A stretch of DNA of 64,000 nucleotides from contig JAIXPX010000033.1 of assembly GCA_027486035.1 (NCBI GenBank), forward strand, positions 124,001 to 188,000, read 5' to 3'. Source of the DNA: Erythrobacteraceae bacterium (GTDB lineage Bacteria > Pseudomonadota > Alphaproteobacteria > Sphingomonadales > Sphingomonadaceae). Numbering within the stretch: the stretch's first letter is position 1; every line of letters begins with the position of its first letter. The position numbers were made by a program, and so were the translations under genes. Of this stretch, positions 9,601 through 22,725 are shown one piece after another. The notes under the pieces were generated by a model, which was not told the DNA's origin, did not search any database, and saw only the letters and a list, made by a program, of their open reading frames with translations.

Positions 9601-10695
9601 GTATTTGGCATAGATCAGCGAATGGCGCGGCTCGCGGTCGTTGGCATAGACCACGTGGCAGGACGCGCAGCCCGAATGGCGGTAATCGCCCGGCTGGTCA
9701 TTCGTCCCCATGAACCAGGTGAAGGGATCGTTGAGGCGGGTCTTGTGGATGTTGAGCGCCGGGATCGCCACCCGAAGCCCGGTGCCGGGGCCGCGGTTCG
9801 ACTGCTTGAGGTCGGGTCGGCCCGGCTCCTCGAGGCGCTGGATCGCGCCGCTCGGGTTGGGAAGGCCGATCTCGGGGAACTGCGAGTTGATGGTCCGCCC
9901 GCCGCGCTCGAACACGCGAAACACGTCGCCCGGCGGGATCACGTGCCAGGTCGGCAGCGGATACATCTCGGCCAGCACCCCGCGCGCGACCTGATCATCG
10001 GACAGCTTGCCGCCCGGGCCCGCCCCCGGCGTGGTCAGCTTCGCCGCCTGGCCGTTGCGGGTATAGGCCTCGCCGAGGAGGTAGTTCTTGAAGGGCAGGA
10101 TCCCGTTGTTGTAGCTCGCCCCGCCCCACAGCATCGCGCCCGTCGCCATGATCGAGCGTTCCGCCGCCTCGACAGACTGGATGTGACACGCGCCGCAGGC
10201 ATCGCGCGCGACGCGGTAATCTGAGGGGTTGATGAACTTCACGAATTCCGGCGATTCCTGATTGAGCAGCGCATAGGAGCGCTTGGGGTTCGCCGAGGAA
10301 GGGAAGTGCCACGAATTCGGATACTTCGGCAGGACGTGCGCCTTGTCGCGCGCGGCAACGTAGTCGGGGTGATCGTGCGGAAGCTCGGAATTGCCGCGCA
10401 CCCGCGCATTGCCGCCGTGGCAATCGGTGCAGCCCAGCCGCACCGCGGGCGAGACGTGCATGGTCGGCGCGTCGGTCTTGACGTGGCAGGTGTTGCAGCC
10501 CTCGGACTTGGCGTCCATCTCCGCGACCGATTGGCGCTGCGGCGCGGGCGGCGCGATGACGAGGCTGTAGTCGCGCTTGACCGGTTTCTCCTTGTCCGAG
10601 GCGAGCGGCGAATCCGCAAACAGCGTCACGGCAAGCACCATGGCCGCGACAAAAAGCGCGAGGTGGCGGGCGAGGGATAGGCCGATCATAGGCAT
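6604..10695 (-). CDS. Exported decaheme cytochrome c with LVIVD-repeat domain
   Basis: A 1363-residue protein with a signal peptide (hydrophobic stretch about residues 9-28) and no lipobox. Ten CXXCH sites are seen: CNTCH, CTDCH, CGACH, CASCH, CMNCH, CADCH, CKDCH, CFTCH, CGGCH and CTDCH. A His/Gly/Asp-rich linker near residues 385-440 contains two similar SDxGALK blocks. The last third lacks hemes and carries LVIVD-type repeats (RGLVVVDLSDPGTP, EGVKLFDITSLRNP, DGLVILNVTNPRAP, NGMKVLQLTSPES), expected to form a beta-propeller often found on surface proteins. The ATG overlaps the barrel gene's stop (TGATG); a second ATG lies two codons on. It is last in a four-gene operon with an outer-membrane barrel, so it may be the periplasmic or surface-exposed partner of that barrel. 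Confidence 0.87.
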   Translation of the reverse strand: MPMIGLSLARHLALFVAAMVLAVTLFADSPLASDKEKPVKRDYSLVIAPPAPQRQSVAEMDAKSEGCNTCHVKTDAPTMHVSPAVRLGCTDCHGGNARVRGNSELPHDHPDYVAARDKAHVLPKYPNSWHFPSSANPKRSYALLNQESPEFVKFINPSDYRVARDACGACHIQSVEAAERSIMATGAMLWGGASYNNGILPFKNYLLGEAYTRNGQAAKLTTPGAGPGGKLSDDQVARGVLAEMYPLPTWHVIPPGDVFRVFERGGRTINSQFPEIGLPNPSGAIQRLEEPGRPDLKQSNRGPGTGLRVAIPALNIHKTRLNDPFTWFMGTNDQPGDYRHSGCASCHVVYANDREPRHSLIYAKYGRDGQSISSDPTIAAKLEHAAGGGEHGGKASDHGALKQPGHRDEGSHGAHSDDGALKTPDGKVKEKGHPLSHVFTRAIPTSQCMNCHMHQPNIFLNSFLGYTMWDYESDAPAMWPKEQKYPTAAEVRAANDRNPEGAAPKGKWSDLDFLRNVYDLNPTLKDTQFADYHGHGWNFRAIFKRDREGNLLDAEGKIVDPDDPEKWRKKGEGKFVPPGVNPGKAVHMMDIHAEKGMQCADCHFEQDSHGNGLIYGEVANAIEITCKDCHGTADAYPTLRTSGPAAPPEGHDLSLLRNPDGKRRFEWLEGPDGRRKLVQRSLVDPSLEWTMSLVRDSVDPATPAFNAKAARAKLMSRYGAETGNFEFGTGISAGDRAHREPEMACFTCHLSWTTSCGGCHLPIEANWKTKIHRYEGGETRNFATYNPQVARDEMFQLGKHQTTKGNQVAPVRSSSALVLSSTNINRERIYVQQPPISAIGFSSQAFAPHFPHTVRLTETKTCTDCHLSVKEDNNAIMAQLLLMGTNYVNFVGLNAWTGLEGGFQATRVTEYDEPQAVIGSYLQRYAYPDYWKLHVDQNGRELKNWVRGKAFDKKLSGETHPLEEFVNVHEGTSDRVGCLQLRGEYMFVAHGKGGFTAYDVASIANKGTSEKILKGPFSKLGHDTNVKTANATCMALATNQPIAPTRNTQAMREMNQEQAFKPIYSYAAVTDAVEGLILVNIDTLADGEYRNNQLRRKAYADGSTAWNPGGVLNGARHIVLAGEIAYITANRGLVVVDLSDPGTPRLAAVRELRDARASAVQFRYLWVTDAEGVKLFDITSLRNPVAVPEATVPLADARRLYIARTYAYVAAKQDGLVILNVTNPRAPKVYQKVTLGGALNDAEDVIVGTTNASLFAYVADGRNGMKVLQLTSPESQRNFYGFSPAPMPELIAWAKTPTPAIALSKGLDRDRAVDETGGQIAVFGRLGSRPFTRDEMERLFMTRSGAPWKVSDEVDMKRWVGLR

Positions 10696-12545
10696 CAGTA
10701 GGTCAGCACCACGTTGGCAAGCACCGAAACGAATTCCCTGCCGCCGCCGCGCGCGGTGAACAGGTCACGAAAACCGTCGCCCGCAAGCAGGGTTGCAGCA
10801 GAAAGGCGGAAGACGAGGTTCTGGTTGGCATTGGGTCGCCAGATCGCCGAGGCCGACAGGTCGTAGCCGATCTCTTTGGGGATCGAGCCCTCGTTCCTGA
10901 GCACCTGCAGGGTCGCGGTATCCTCGAACGACAGGTGGTTGGCATTGGCCGAGAGGCGGAATTCGGGAGTCAGGTCGAAATCACCGCCCACCCCGAACAG
11001 GATCAGGCCCGGATTGTTGAAGTTCGACTGCCCCTGCTCCTTGGAGGAGCGCAAGGAATTGAGGATGCCGTTCCTGCCGTTGACGCTGACCGCGCGCCCG
11101 CCGCCGGCGAAGGGGATCGTCTGGCGAATCCAGTAGGAGGTGTCGGCACCGGCAAAGACTGGGTTCTCGAAGATCGCGTCGAAGCCGGTCTCGCGGTTGT
11201 CGTAGGGGTTGCTGTCGCCGCTGGCATAGGCCGCCGAGAGCCGGAAGCGCATCCAGTCGCGATCATAGCTCGCCTCGAGCGCGGCGAACTGCGCGCTGAT
11301 GTCTGCCGGGCGATCGGTGAAGAAGGAGTTTCGGTCCTCGCCCAGCGCCCAGTAGAAGCTCCCTGTGAGATTCACCCGCCCCACGCGCCCGTCGAGGTTG
11401 TAGCCCAGATAGAGGACATCGTAGTCGCGGCCTCTCAAGCTCCCGACCAAGGCAGGGCGCACCGGGAAGCCGTTGTCATCGATCTCGATGTCATTGCCCT
11501 CGCGGTTGCGGTTGTAGACCGCAGTGATCTGGCTGGTGAGCGCCGGGATCAGGAAATCCTGACGGTAGGCATTGGCGACAAAGACGAGGTCGTCGCGCGG
11601 GGCCTGCACCACGGAATTGAGCCCCGAATTGGTATCCTTCTCGAGCCGCCAGAACGCCCCAAGGTTGAACTGGAAGCGGTTGTTGTCGCGCGACCCGAAC
11701 AGGCGCAGGCCAAGCTGCTGGTCATTGAACAGGAAACCGCGGAAGTCCGACTGGAACGGCTGGATGCCCGCGCGCACCGAGATGAAGTCGAACCGGTCGT
11801 TGTCGAACTGGCCGAGGTGGTAATCGACGAAAGCTTCCTGGACCCCGAGGAAGTGATCGAGCCGCTCGTTGCCCCGCGAGGGCTCCACGAACAGCACCCG
11901 CCGCTCGGGCACGGTGACGTAGTTGACGTTGTAGGCCAGCGTTACGCGATATTCGATCGAAGGCGGCTTGAAGGTGGTCGAGCCCTTGAGCAGCGCGAAG
12001 CCGGCGATGAAGGTCTGGCTGAAGACCTGGCTGAAATCGTTGCCGAACACGTCGTTGCGGTCCGGGTCCTGGGTGGTCTGGACACCGACGGGGATCGGGA
12101 AAGTGCGCGGTTCATAGACAGAATCGCTGATCAGGTTGGCGACGAAGAACCAGTCGTCCTCCTTGATCGGCAGCCACGGCACCTTGGCGCGGTCGATCGG
12201 GCGGTCGCCCTTCAGCGTGTTCTGGTGATAGGGATCAAAGAGGTTCTCCTTCACCAGCCCGAGGCTCTGGATCAGCCGCCAGCGGTCGGGGATCGGGACC
12301 TGTTCGGTGGCAAAGGCCTCTGGCGGCGGCGCCCGCACCGCGCCCTGGTTCCTCTGCTCGATTTTCTCGGGCAGGGGGGCGGTGTATCCGGGACGCTCGC
12401 GGCCCTCGAGGAGCTGCGGATCGACCGGCGGCGCGTCCTGCTCCCACCCTGACGGCTTTGCCTCGCCGGGGGGCGTGATGGGGGGCTGCGTTTCGGCGGG
12501 CGGGCTCGCCTGGAGCAGCAGCAGGGCGGGGAGGAGCAGTCCCAT
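10695..12545 (-). CDS. Outer-membrane beta-barrel protein of the cytochrome operon
   Basis: A 616-residue protein with a short signal sequence (MGLLLPALLLLQAS) and a Pro-rich linker (to about residue 80). The remainder is dominated by alternating amphipathic strands rich in Asn, Asp, Phe and Tyr, and ends in ...VLANVVLTY. A terminal aromatic residue is the usual assembly signal for outer-membrane barrels. The length would allow a large barrel of 20 or more strands, in the size range of alginate-export-type and MtrB-type barrels. No specific family is recognised with confidence. The ATG directly follows the previous stop (TAGATG) and the stop overlaps the next ATG. Lying between cytochrome genes, it is a candidate sheath of a porin-cytochrome conduit. 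Confidence 0.75.
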   Translation of the reverse strand: MGLLLPALLLLQASPPAETQPPITPPGEAKPSGWEQDAPPVDPQLLEGRERPGYTAPLPEKIEQRNQGAVRAPPPEAFATEQVPIPDRWRLIQSLGLVKENLFDPYHQNTLKGDRPIDRAKVPWLPIKEDDWFFVANLISDSVYEPRTFPIPVGVQTTQDPDRNDVFGNDFSQVFSQTFIAGFALLKGSTTFKPPSIEYRVTLAYNVNYVTVPERRVLFVEPSRGNERLDHFLGVQEAFVDYHLGQFDNDRFDFISVRAGIQPFQSDFRGFLFNDQQLGLRLFGSRDNNRFQFNLGAFWRLEKDTNSGLNSVVQAPRDDLVFVANAYRQDFLIPALTSQITAVYNRNREGNDIEIDDNGFPVRPALVGSLRGRDYDVLYLGYNLDGRVGRVNLTGSFYWALGEDRNSFFTDRPADISAQFAALEASYDRDWMRFRLSAAYASGDSNPYDNRETGFDAIFENPVFAGADTSYWIRQTIPFAGGGRAVSVNGRNGILNSLRSSKEQGQSNFNNPGLILFGVGGDFDLTPEFRLSANANHLSFEDTATLQVLRNEGSIPKEIGYDLSASAIWRPNANQNLVFRLSAATLLAGDGFRDLFTARGGGREFVSVLANVVLTY

Positions 12546-14501
12546 CTACAGCCCCTCGCACACGTTCTGCGCGGTGGTGTCGAGGAACGGCGCGAAGGGG
12601 CACCCGACATAGCGCAGCCGCACCTGACGGCTGCCGACCTGCACCAGAATGCGGTCGGCCCGCATGTCTCTGGGCGCATTGCCCAGCCCGCCTCCGGTGC
12701 GCGCCGCGCCGTTGTTGAGGCCGAGGAAGCTGATCATGTCATCCTGGTCGATCCCGTCACCCGAGACGCCGATCGCGCCGACCAGCGTGGTGCCGCGGTA
12801 GATCGGCACGGAACCGGGGAAGATCTGGATGCCGTTGGCGAGCCGCGGATTGCCGCCCGCCACCTGCGGCAGGCTGGTGCAGGCGCGCGGTGTGTCCGCC
12901 GCGCTGGCGCCGGTGACGAAGCCGAGGTGCTGCGCCAGGTTGCCGATCACCAGCGCCGACTGGAGCCCGGTCGAGAAGGGGCTGAACTGCTGGATCGGCC
13001 GCGATAGCGGGCCATTGGGCTGACCCACCTCACCATCGGGGAAATAGGGCCGGGCGAGGTTGCCAACGGAACGATTGGCGATCCCGAACGCGCCCCCCAA
13101 CGCGCCGGGATCGCCGAGGAAGGTGCGCGTCCGAGTGACGAACTGCGGCACCTCCCCGTTGGCTGCATTGAGGTCGGCAGCGGCGAAGCGTCCGGAGAAG
13201 AAGTTGGCGGTCCGCGCCTTCTGCAAGCTCACGTCGATGCCGAAGATCGGCGCATCGGGAGAGCGCACAATGCCGAGCACTTGTCCGCGCGTGTCGACGA
13301 GGCTGATCGTCACCTGCGCACGGCTGTCGAGAGGCTGGCGGATCTGCGCCCGCGCGCGGCTCATGACAGTGAAGGCTTCCTCGAGGATGGCGCGCGCCTC
13401 GGCAGCGGTGAGCGGCGTCGCGACGTCGCCCGCGTCGGTCGCGGCGCGCACCGGATAGCGGTTCACCCCGGCACCATTGGTGAGCACGAAGGCATCGCGG
13501 TTGGCAAACTCGGCCGAGGTCGAGGCGCGCACGCCCGAAGCCTCGGTGCCGTAGGCTGCGCCCGAAAGCAGCGCCGTTCCGGTGTAATAGCCCGCGACCG
13601 GCACCAGCGCGCCTGCGGTGCCCGCGAAGCTCGCGCCGGCGACATTGCCGATCTGCGTGTATTCGACATCGGTGTAGCGCAGCGCCGTACCATCGGCGCT
13701 GATGCGATTGGCGCGAATGGTCTCGGGGGCGGCAAAGCCGACCGTGCCGGCCAGCGCGATCGCTTCGTCGAGGTCGTTGTCCCGGTCGAGCACGTTGGGA
13801 TCGAAGCTGTAGGCCCCGTCGGCAATCACCCCGATGCCGCCCACCACGACGCCGTTCTTGTAGAGCGGAAAGCCGCCCGGATCAGCGGCAAGGCCGAGCG
13901 GCGAGCGCTTGGGGCCGATGAAGCCATCGGTCGCGCGCGCGGCGAGGTCGGAACAGGGCAGCTGGCTGAACTGGACCCCGAACAGCGGCCCGCTCTCCAG
14001 CCCCGCCGTGCTGGGTGCGGGAGGAAAATGCTCCTGCACGATGAAGCTCGCGGTGCGGCTCGAAAAGGCGTTGCCGCCGCTCGAGAGATAGGCGCCGGTG
14101 ATCGCCTTGGCGATGGCTGCGCCTGCACTCGGGATGGTGAGCCCCTGAGCATCTCGGCTGGTGCCGTCAGGGGCTGCGGGAATGCGCGCGGTTGCCGCGG
14201 CACCAGGCATGGCGAAGACGGCCAGCACATTGCCGACGCGGTCGGTAACGGCAATCGTCGCCGACGCCCCCCGCGCCCGGGCCTCGGCGGCGGCCTGGGC
14301 GATGATCGTGCCCACCTCAGTGCCCGAAAGGCTCTCGGCTGCAGGCACGGAAAAGACTTGCCCTGCGGGCGTCGGCGCGGGCGTGGCGGTGGGAGCAGGC
14401 GTCCCGCCGCTCGTGCCCGAGCTGCTGCCCCCGCCCCCGCAGGAGGCAAGCACCAGCGCGCTCGCAGCAATCCAGCCGGTCCTGATCCCCCCGAACCGCA
14501 T
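12546..14501 (-). CDS. Lipoprotein with two GlcG/HbpS-like domains
   Basis: A 651-residue lipoprotein. The signal peptide ends in a lipobox (ALVLASC, Cys about residue 20), followed by a Gly/Ser- and Thr/Pro-rich linker. The first GlcG/HbpS (DUF336-like) domain starts near residue 55 with IIAQAAAEARARGASATIAVTDRVGNVLAVF. A second, larger copy starts near residue 370 with ARAILEEAFTVMSRARAQI and continues through VTISLVDTRGQVLGIVRSPDAP to LVGAIGVSGDGIDQDD. HbpS-type proteins bind heme or act as extracellular redox sensors. This protein could therefore handle heme or a small organic ligand at the cell surface. It starts two bases after the pentaheme cytochrome stop and is followed at once by the barrel gene. 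Membrane side (inner or outer) is not evident. Confidence 0.75.
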   Translation of the reverse strand: MRFGGIRTGWIAASALVLASCGGGGSSSGTSGGTPAPTATPAPTPAGQVFSVPAAESLSGTEVGTIIAQAAAEARARGASATIAVTDRVGNVLAVFAMPGAAATARIPAAPDGTSRDAQGLTIPSAGAAIAKAITGAYLSSGGNAFSSRTASFIVQEHFPPAPSTAGLESGPLFGVQFSQLPCSDLAARATDGFIGPKRSPLGLAADPGGFPLYKNGVVVGGIGVIADGAYSFDPNVLDRDNDLDEAIALAGTVGFAAPETIRANRISADGTALRYTDVEYTQIGNVAGASFAGTAGALVPVAGYYTGTALLSGAAYGTEASGVRASTSAEFANRDAFVLTNGAGVNRYPVRAATDAGDVATPLTAAEARAILEEAFTVMSRARAQIRQPLDSRAQVTISLVDTRGQVLGIVRSPDAPIFGIDVSLQKARTANFFSGRFAAADLNAANGEVPQFVTRTRTFLGDPGALGGAFGIANRSVGNLARPYFPDGEVGQPNGPLSRPIQQFSPFSTGLQSALVIGNLAQHLGFVTGASAADTPRACTSLPQVAGGNPRLANGIQIFPGSVPIYRGTTLVGAIGVSGDGIDQDDMISFLGLNNGAARTGGGLGNAPRDMRADRILVQVGSRQVRLRYVGCPFAPFLDTTAQNVCEGL

Positions 14502-14503
14502 CG

Positions 14504-15901
14504 CTACTGCAGCCTGCCGATCGCGGTGCTGGCGGACTTCAAAGCCGCGCGGAAGTCGGCCGGACGGAAGACGTTGGGCTCCTCGACCGCCTTGTAGGCC
14601 CGGGCGATGTCGCCGCGGATGCCGGTCGCCGCGCCCCGCGTCACGCGGCCCTCACGGACCAGCGCATTGAGCAGCGTGTCGACCGCCATCACCGCCTGCA
14701 CCGATCCGGCGTAGTCGGTGAAGCGCGGACTTGTCGCCTCCCCGGAGATGATCGCGATCACCTTGAACGCGTCGGCATCTGCATAGGCACGACCCGACAA
14801 CGAATCCGCAAGCACCCCTGCACGAACCGACAAGGCCTGCGCAGCAGCGCGGGTCTCGGCCGCGCCCTGCCCCATCGCCTTGTGGAAGTCGCGTGCGGCA
14901 GCCTGAAAAGCGCTTGCCTCGCCCGGCACCAGCGCGGCCGCGACCGCCTGGAGCATGATGATGTTCTCGTCGTTGAAGGGCGGGTTACCGAAAGGGATGG
15001 GCCGTGCAGGATTGGTCTCGAAGGTCAGCTTCCTTTGCGGGCCGTCGGTGATCGGGCGGTGGCAGGAGTGGCAATCGAGGAAATAGAACTGCGGGAAGGC
15101 GCCTTCGTAGGCGAATTTCGGCTGAGCAAAGAGGCTCGTCGAGCGCCGCACTGCCTCGGCCTGGCCCACTGCCCACACCCGCACCGAGTTATCAGTGCCC
15201 TTGCGCGCAGCATAGTCCGCGTCGGCATTGTGGTGCTGCTGGAGTGCGCTGAACAGATCGAGCTCGAAGGCAATGCGCGGATGCCCCGCTGCCATCATCG
15301 CATGGGTGACGAACTGTCCGGGCTTGCTCGACCCGTAATGGCAATCGAGGCACACGCCGGCGCGCGACTTGGGGTTGTCGAGCGGGGTGAGCCCCGCCGC
15401 GACATTCGAGGCATGGGTGGCGGGGAGCGCATAATGCTCCGCGAGCCAGGTGCCGCCGGACGCGCCGTGGCAGCTCTCGCAGCCGACGCCGTCGGTGAGC
15501 GTGAACTTCGCCCCGCGCTGGCCGGCGGGGGCGTTGGTGGCATGACAGCCCAGGCACGCCGGCGCGCTCTGCGCATTGCCGAGCCCGAGGCTCGCGGCGA
15601 TCTGCTGCCCGCGCCGACTGCCGAGCACGGCATAGGCCCGGCTATGCGCGCCCGATGATGAGGAAGGTTCCTGCCAGGTCGCGATCTCGTCCTGGCGTAC
15701 TACCGCGCCATTGCCCTCGGCACGGCCGTGGCAGGTCGATCCCGCGCAGCTCGCCACGCCTTCGAAGGTGCCGCCGCCGATCGCGCCCGATGCCGGGTAG
15801 AGTGCGGCCAGCGCAAGCACAGCAAGCACGCGCAAGCCAAGGCTGCCCAGCACCCGCTTCGCGATAACGCCAGAGATGACATCCGCCCAAACTAGCCTCA
15901 T
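14504..15901 (-). CDS. Exported multiheme cytochrome c, c554-like
   Basis: A 465-residue protein from the ATG complementary to 15899-15901. This start was preferred over an in-frame upstream one at 15961 because it lies just behind a G-rich ribosome binding site (complement of 15907-15913) and gives a better signal region (hydrophobic LGLRVLAVLALAALYPASGA near residues 19-38). Four CXXCH sites (CLGCH, CESCH, CLDCH, CHSCH) are joined by one CX4CH site (CAGSTCH), making five hemes. The spacing and the HYALPATHAS, AGHPRIAFE and HAMMAAGHP stretches resemble cytochrome c554-type electron carriers. It is the first gene of the minus-strand operon and probably a soluble or anchored periplasmic shuttle feeding the barrel-associated decaheme protein. 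Confidence 0.83.
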   Translation of the reverse strand: MRLVWADVISGVIAKRVLGSLGLRVLAVLALAALYPASGAIGGGTFEGVASCAGSTCHGRAEGNGAVVRQDEIATWQEPSSSSGAHSRAYAVLGSRRGQQIAASLGLGNAQSAPACLGCHATNAPAGQRGAKFTLTDGVGCESCHGASGGTWLAEHYALPATHASNVAAGLTPLDNPKSRAGVCLDCHYGSSKPGQFVTHAMMAAGHPRIAFELDLFSALQQHHNADADYAARKGTDNSVRVWAVGQAEAVRRSTSLFAQPKFAYEGAFPQFYFLDCHSCHRPITDGPQRKLTFETNPARPIPFGNPPFNDENIIMLQAVAAALVPGEASAFQAAARDFHKAMGQGAAETRAAAQALSVRAGVLADSLSGRAYADADAFKVIAIISGEATSPRFTDYAGSVQAVMAVDTLLNALVREGRVTRGAATGIRGDIARAYKAVEEPNVFRPADFRAALKSASTAIGRLQ

Positions 15902-16228
15902 CCCATCCCCCCCAAGAGATGCTTGCACTACAAACTCATACGAACTGCACAAGGACCTCACCTTGCTGCGGCTCCGTCTTTACAGCAATTAGCAAGACGC
16001 GCCGTATGCTTGGCCATTCCCCCCGTCGGGCGCGAACCGGATCCTTTCTTCCCAAGCTTAGAGCTGCGATGCAAGAGCCAATCGGTGAGTTGCCCCCAAA
16101 CACACCCCCCCGCGAGAACTGGGTACTGCCCCAGCCAATGCTTCAAGACCTGATGCGAGCGAACCTGAAGGCGCAAAAAGACACGAAATCGTCATAGGTT
16201 GATATGCAAAGTAATACCCAGATTAGCG
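15902..16228. other. Intergenic region with one doubtful small ORF
   Basis: This stretch separates the divergently oriented 5' end of the cytochrome operon from the 3' end of the TpsA gene. It should hold the cytochrome operon promoter, but no convincing -35/-10 pair or palindromic operator was found. A plus-strand frame ending at 16197 could encode 42 residues from ATG16069 (MQEPIGELPPNTPPRENWVL...). It has no clear ribosome binding site and no recognised relatives, so it is not called as a gene. Confidence 0.4.
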
Positions 16229-20983
<4,755 letters not shown>

Positions 20984-21027
20984 GGTCGCTCTTTCAAATG
21001 TGGGCGCCAAAAAATTGGTTCGGGCCA

Positions 21028-22725
21028 TCAGAAAACCGATACCAGGCTTATGTTTACCCGTGCCGGACGGCTTTCAGCGCCAGCGATTGCTCGGCCCTCA
21101 GCCGCAAATTGGAGATCAAGGAAAAGGCGGTCAGCGAGAAGAGCCTTCAACCCAACGCCGTAGGACACGGTACTCTGCGTCGCGGCCGGCAGGCCATCCC
21201 CAGGAAGCAATTTAGCCCTTGCTGAATCGACAAAACCATACCCCTGGACATTGCCAATCAAGCCCGGCACCTGAGCTGACGGAAAATCCAAACGCAGCTC
21301 TCCAAGTATACCTACACCCAAATCACCTGTTAGAACCGAAGGGGCGTAACCGCGCCCCAAAAGCTGCCCCCCAAACGCCACCTGCTCACCTGCCAGCAGC
21401 CGATCATCAGTCCACTGGCCAACCACACGCGTGAGAAAGGATGCGTTGGTATCAAGCGGAAACTCATGGTCGATTTGCCAGCTTACCTTGATGAAATCAG
21501 GTTCAAATCCTGAAACGGACGGGATGGGGTTGTATTCATCTAGCGCACCGAAAACTCGTAACCCCGAGTTTACAAATACTTGTGCCGTTGTTAGCCCTAA
21601 AGAGGACTGGTGGCGTCCGCGCAGACCAATCTGACTGCTGGCAATCTTATCCCGGGTGATTTCAGTCTCGAGCGCAGTCACTTTGGTGCGCGCAAAGAGC
21701 AGGGCTGTTTCAAGGTACAGCGCGCTCGAACGGGACCGGTGAAGCGGCGTACGCAATCTGGCTTCGAGCGAGTAAGATGAACTGGAAACATCAAGCGCAG
21801 CGGCTTCGCCTCCTGGACTTGCCTGTGCCGCAAGCCCGCCAAGATAAAGGATGGCGCCTTTGGAACCGATCGGCATTGCATAGCGCGCACTCACCGCCTG
21901 TAATTCTTCAAACCTTCGTCCTGCAACGCTAACTGAAAGGTCGATTGCGCCGGGCCGCTTGAGTGGTGAATTGATCGTATAGCCCAGCGAATACAGAGCG
22001 GGACCAATCGCGTCCGAACCCGTGTTGCTCGCGCTAGCGAAGCCCATGTTTGGCATCCGGGCTGTCGAAACGACCATATTGGCAGCGCCAAGGGCATTGC
22101 CCGGCCTCAAAAGCGTTTTGATCGCAACGCCGGGCGTATCATTCAAGATCAGCAATCTACTATCGAGTTCGCGTATATCCAGCGGACGCTGATCGCGCAG
22201 ATCGGCAAGCGCAGTCTGGGCCAAATCGGCGACCGCGCTGGTTTCATCTTCCATCACGATATCGTCGATATAGCCTTCGACGACTTCGATCGTGACAACC
22301 CCGTCTTCAATCTTTTGCGGTGGAATGATGACGCGGGTCAGCAAAAAGCCCTGATCGGCATAAAGCGCCTGCAGCCGGTCAGCCTGCTCTCGCAGCGTTT
22401 CCAGGCGGATTCTCTGGCCCTCCAGAGGCGCGAAAAGCGAGCGCACCTGTTCCTTGGAGAAAAAGGTCACGCCATTGACCTGAACCCGCAAAACCAGAAA
22501 ATCGAGGGCCGATACGTCCTTCGGCACGACCGATTTTTCTGGATTGCGGATCGTCAGATCCAGATCTTCCTGCGGCGGCAATTCGGGTGGGCTCAATCGC
22601 AATCTGGAGATGTCGGCCTCAGGTGTCAGCACTACTGATTGTGCCAAAGCTTGTCCGTTCGCGAGCCAGCACAATGGCGCAAGCAACAGAAATTGCTTAT
22701 TCTTCAGGGCAAAGATCTGCATCAT
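21028..22725 (-). CDS. TpsB outer-membrane transporter (ShlB/FhaC family)
   Basis: A 565-residue partner that exports the TpsA protein encoded just downstream. A signal peptide (QFLLLAPLCWLANGQALA) is followed by a linker and POTRA domains between about residues 75 and 230 (VLRVQVNGVTFFSKEQVRSL, GFLLTRVIIPPQKIEDGVVTIEVVEGYIDDI). A 16-strand-type barrel then ends in ...RVNISLVSVF with the aromatic terminus. LGRGYAPSV near residue 450 corresponds to the conserved VRGY motif of the inward loop L6. The start (ATGATG) overlaps the cyclase stop by four bases and the stop touches an ATG of the next frame. Within the family the length is normal. Confidence 0.92.
   Translation of the reverse strand: MMQIFALKNKQFLLLAPLCWLANGQALAQSVVLTPEADISRLRLSPPELPPQEDLDLTIRNPEKSVVPKDVSALDFLVLRVQVNGVTFFSKEQVRSLFAPLEGQRIRLETLREQADRLQALYADQGFLLTRVIIPPQKIEDGVVTIEVVEGYIDDIVMEDETSAVADLAQTALADLRDQRPLDIRELDSRLLILNDTPGVAIKTLLRPGNALGAANMVVSTARMPNMGFASASNTGSDAIGPALYSLGYTINSPLKRPGAIDLSVSVAGRRFEELQAVSARYAMPIGSKGAILYLGGLAAQASPGGEAAALDVSSSSYSLEARLRTPLHRSRSSALYLETALLFARTKVTALETEITRDKIASSQIGLRGRHQSSLGLTTAQVFVNSGLRVFGALDEYNPIPSVSGFEPDFIKVSWQIDHEFPLDTNASFLTRVVGQWTDDRLLAGEQVAFGGQLLGRGYAPSVLTGDLGVGILGELRLDFPSAQVPGLIGNVQGYGFVDSARAKLLPGDGLPAATQSTVSYGVGLKALLADRLFLDLQFAAEGRAIAGAESRPARVNISLVSVF

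Noticed and set aside
6889-10224. A 1111-codon plus-strand open frame opposite the large decaheme gene
   Set aside because: It is the antisense image of a GC-rich gene with ten heme motifs; its translation is Arg/Ala/Val-rich with no domain.
16069-16197. Small plus-strand gene before tpsA's end
   Set aside because: No ribosome binding site, no recognisable relatives, and the frame is also open by chance upstream.
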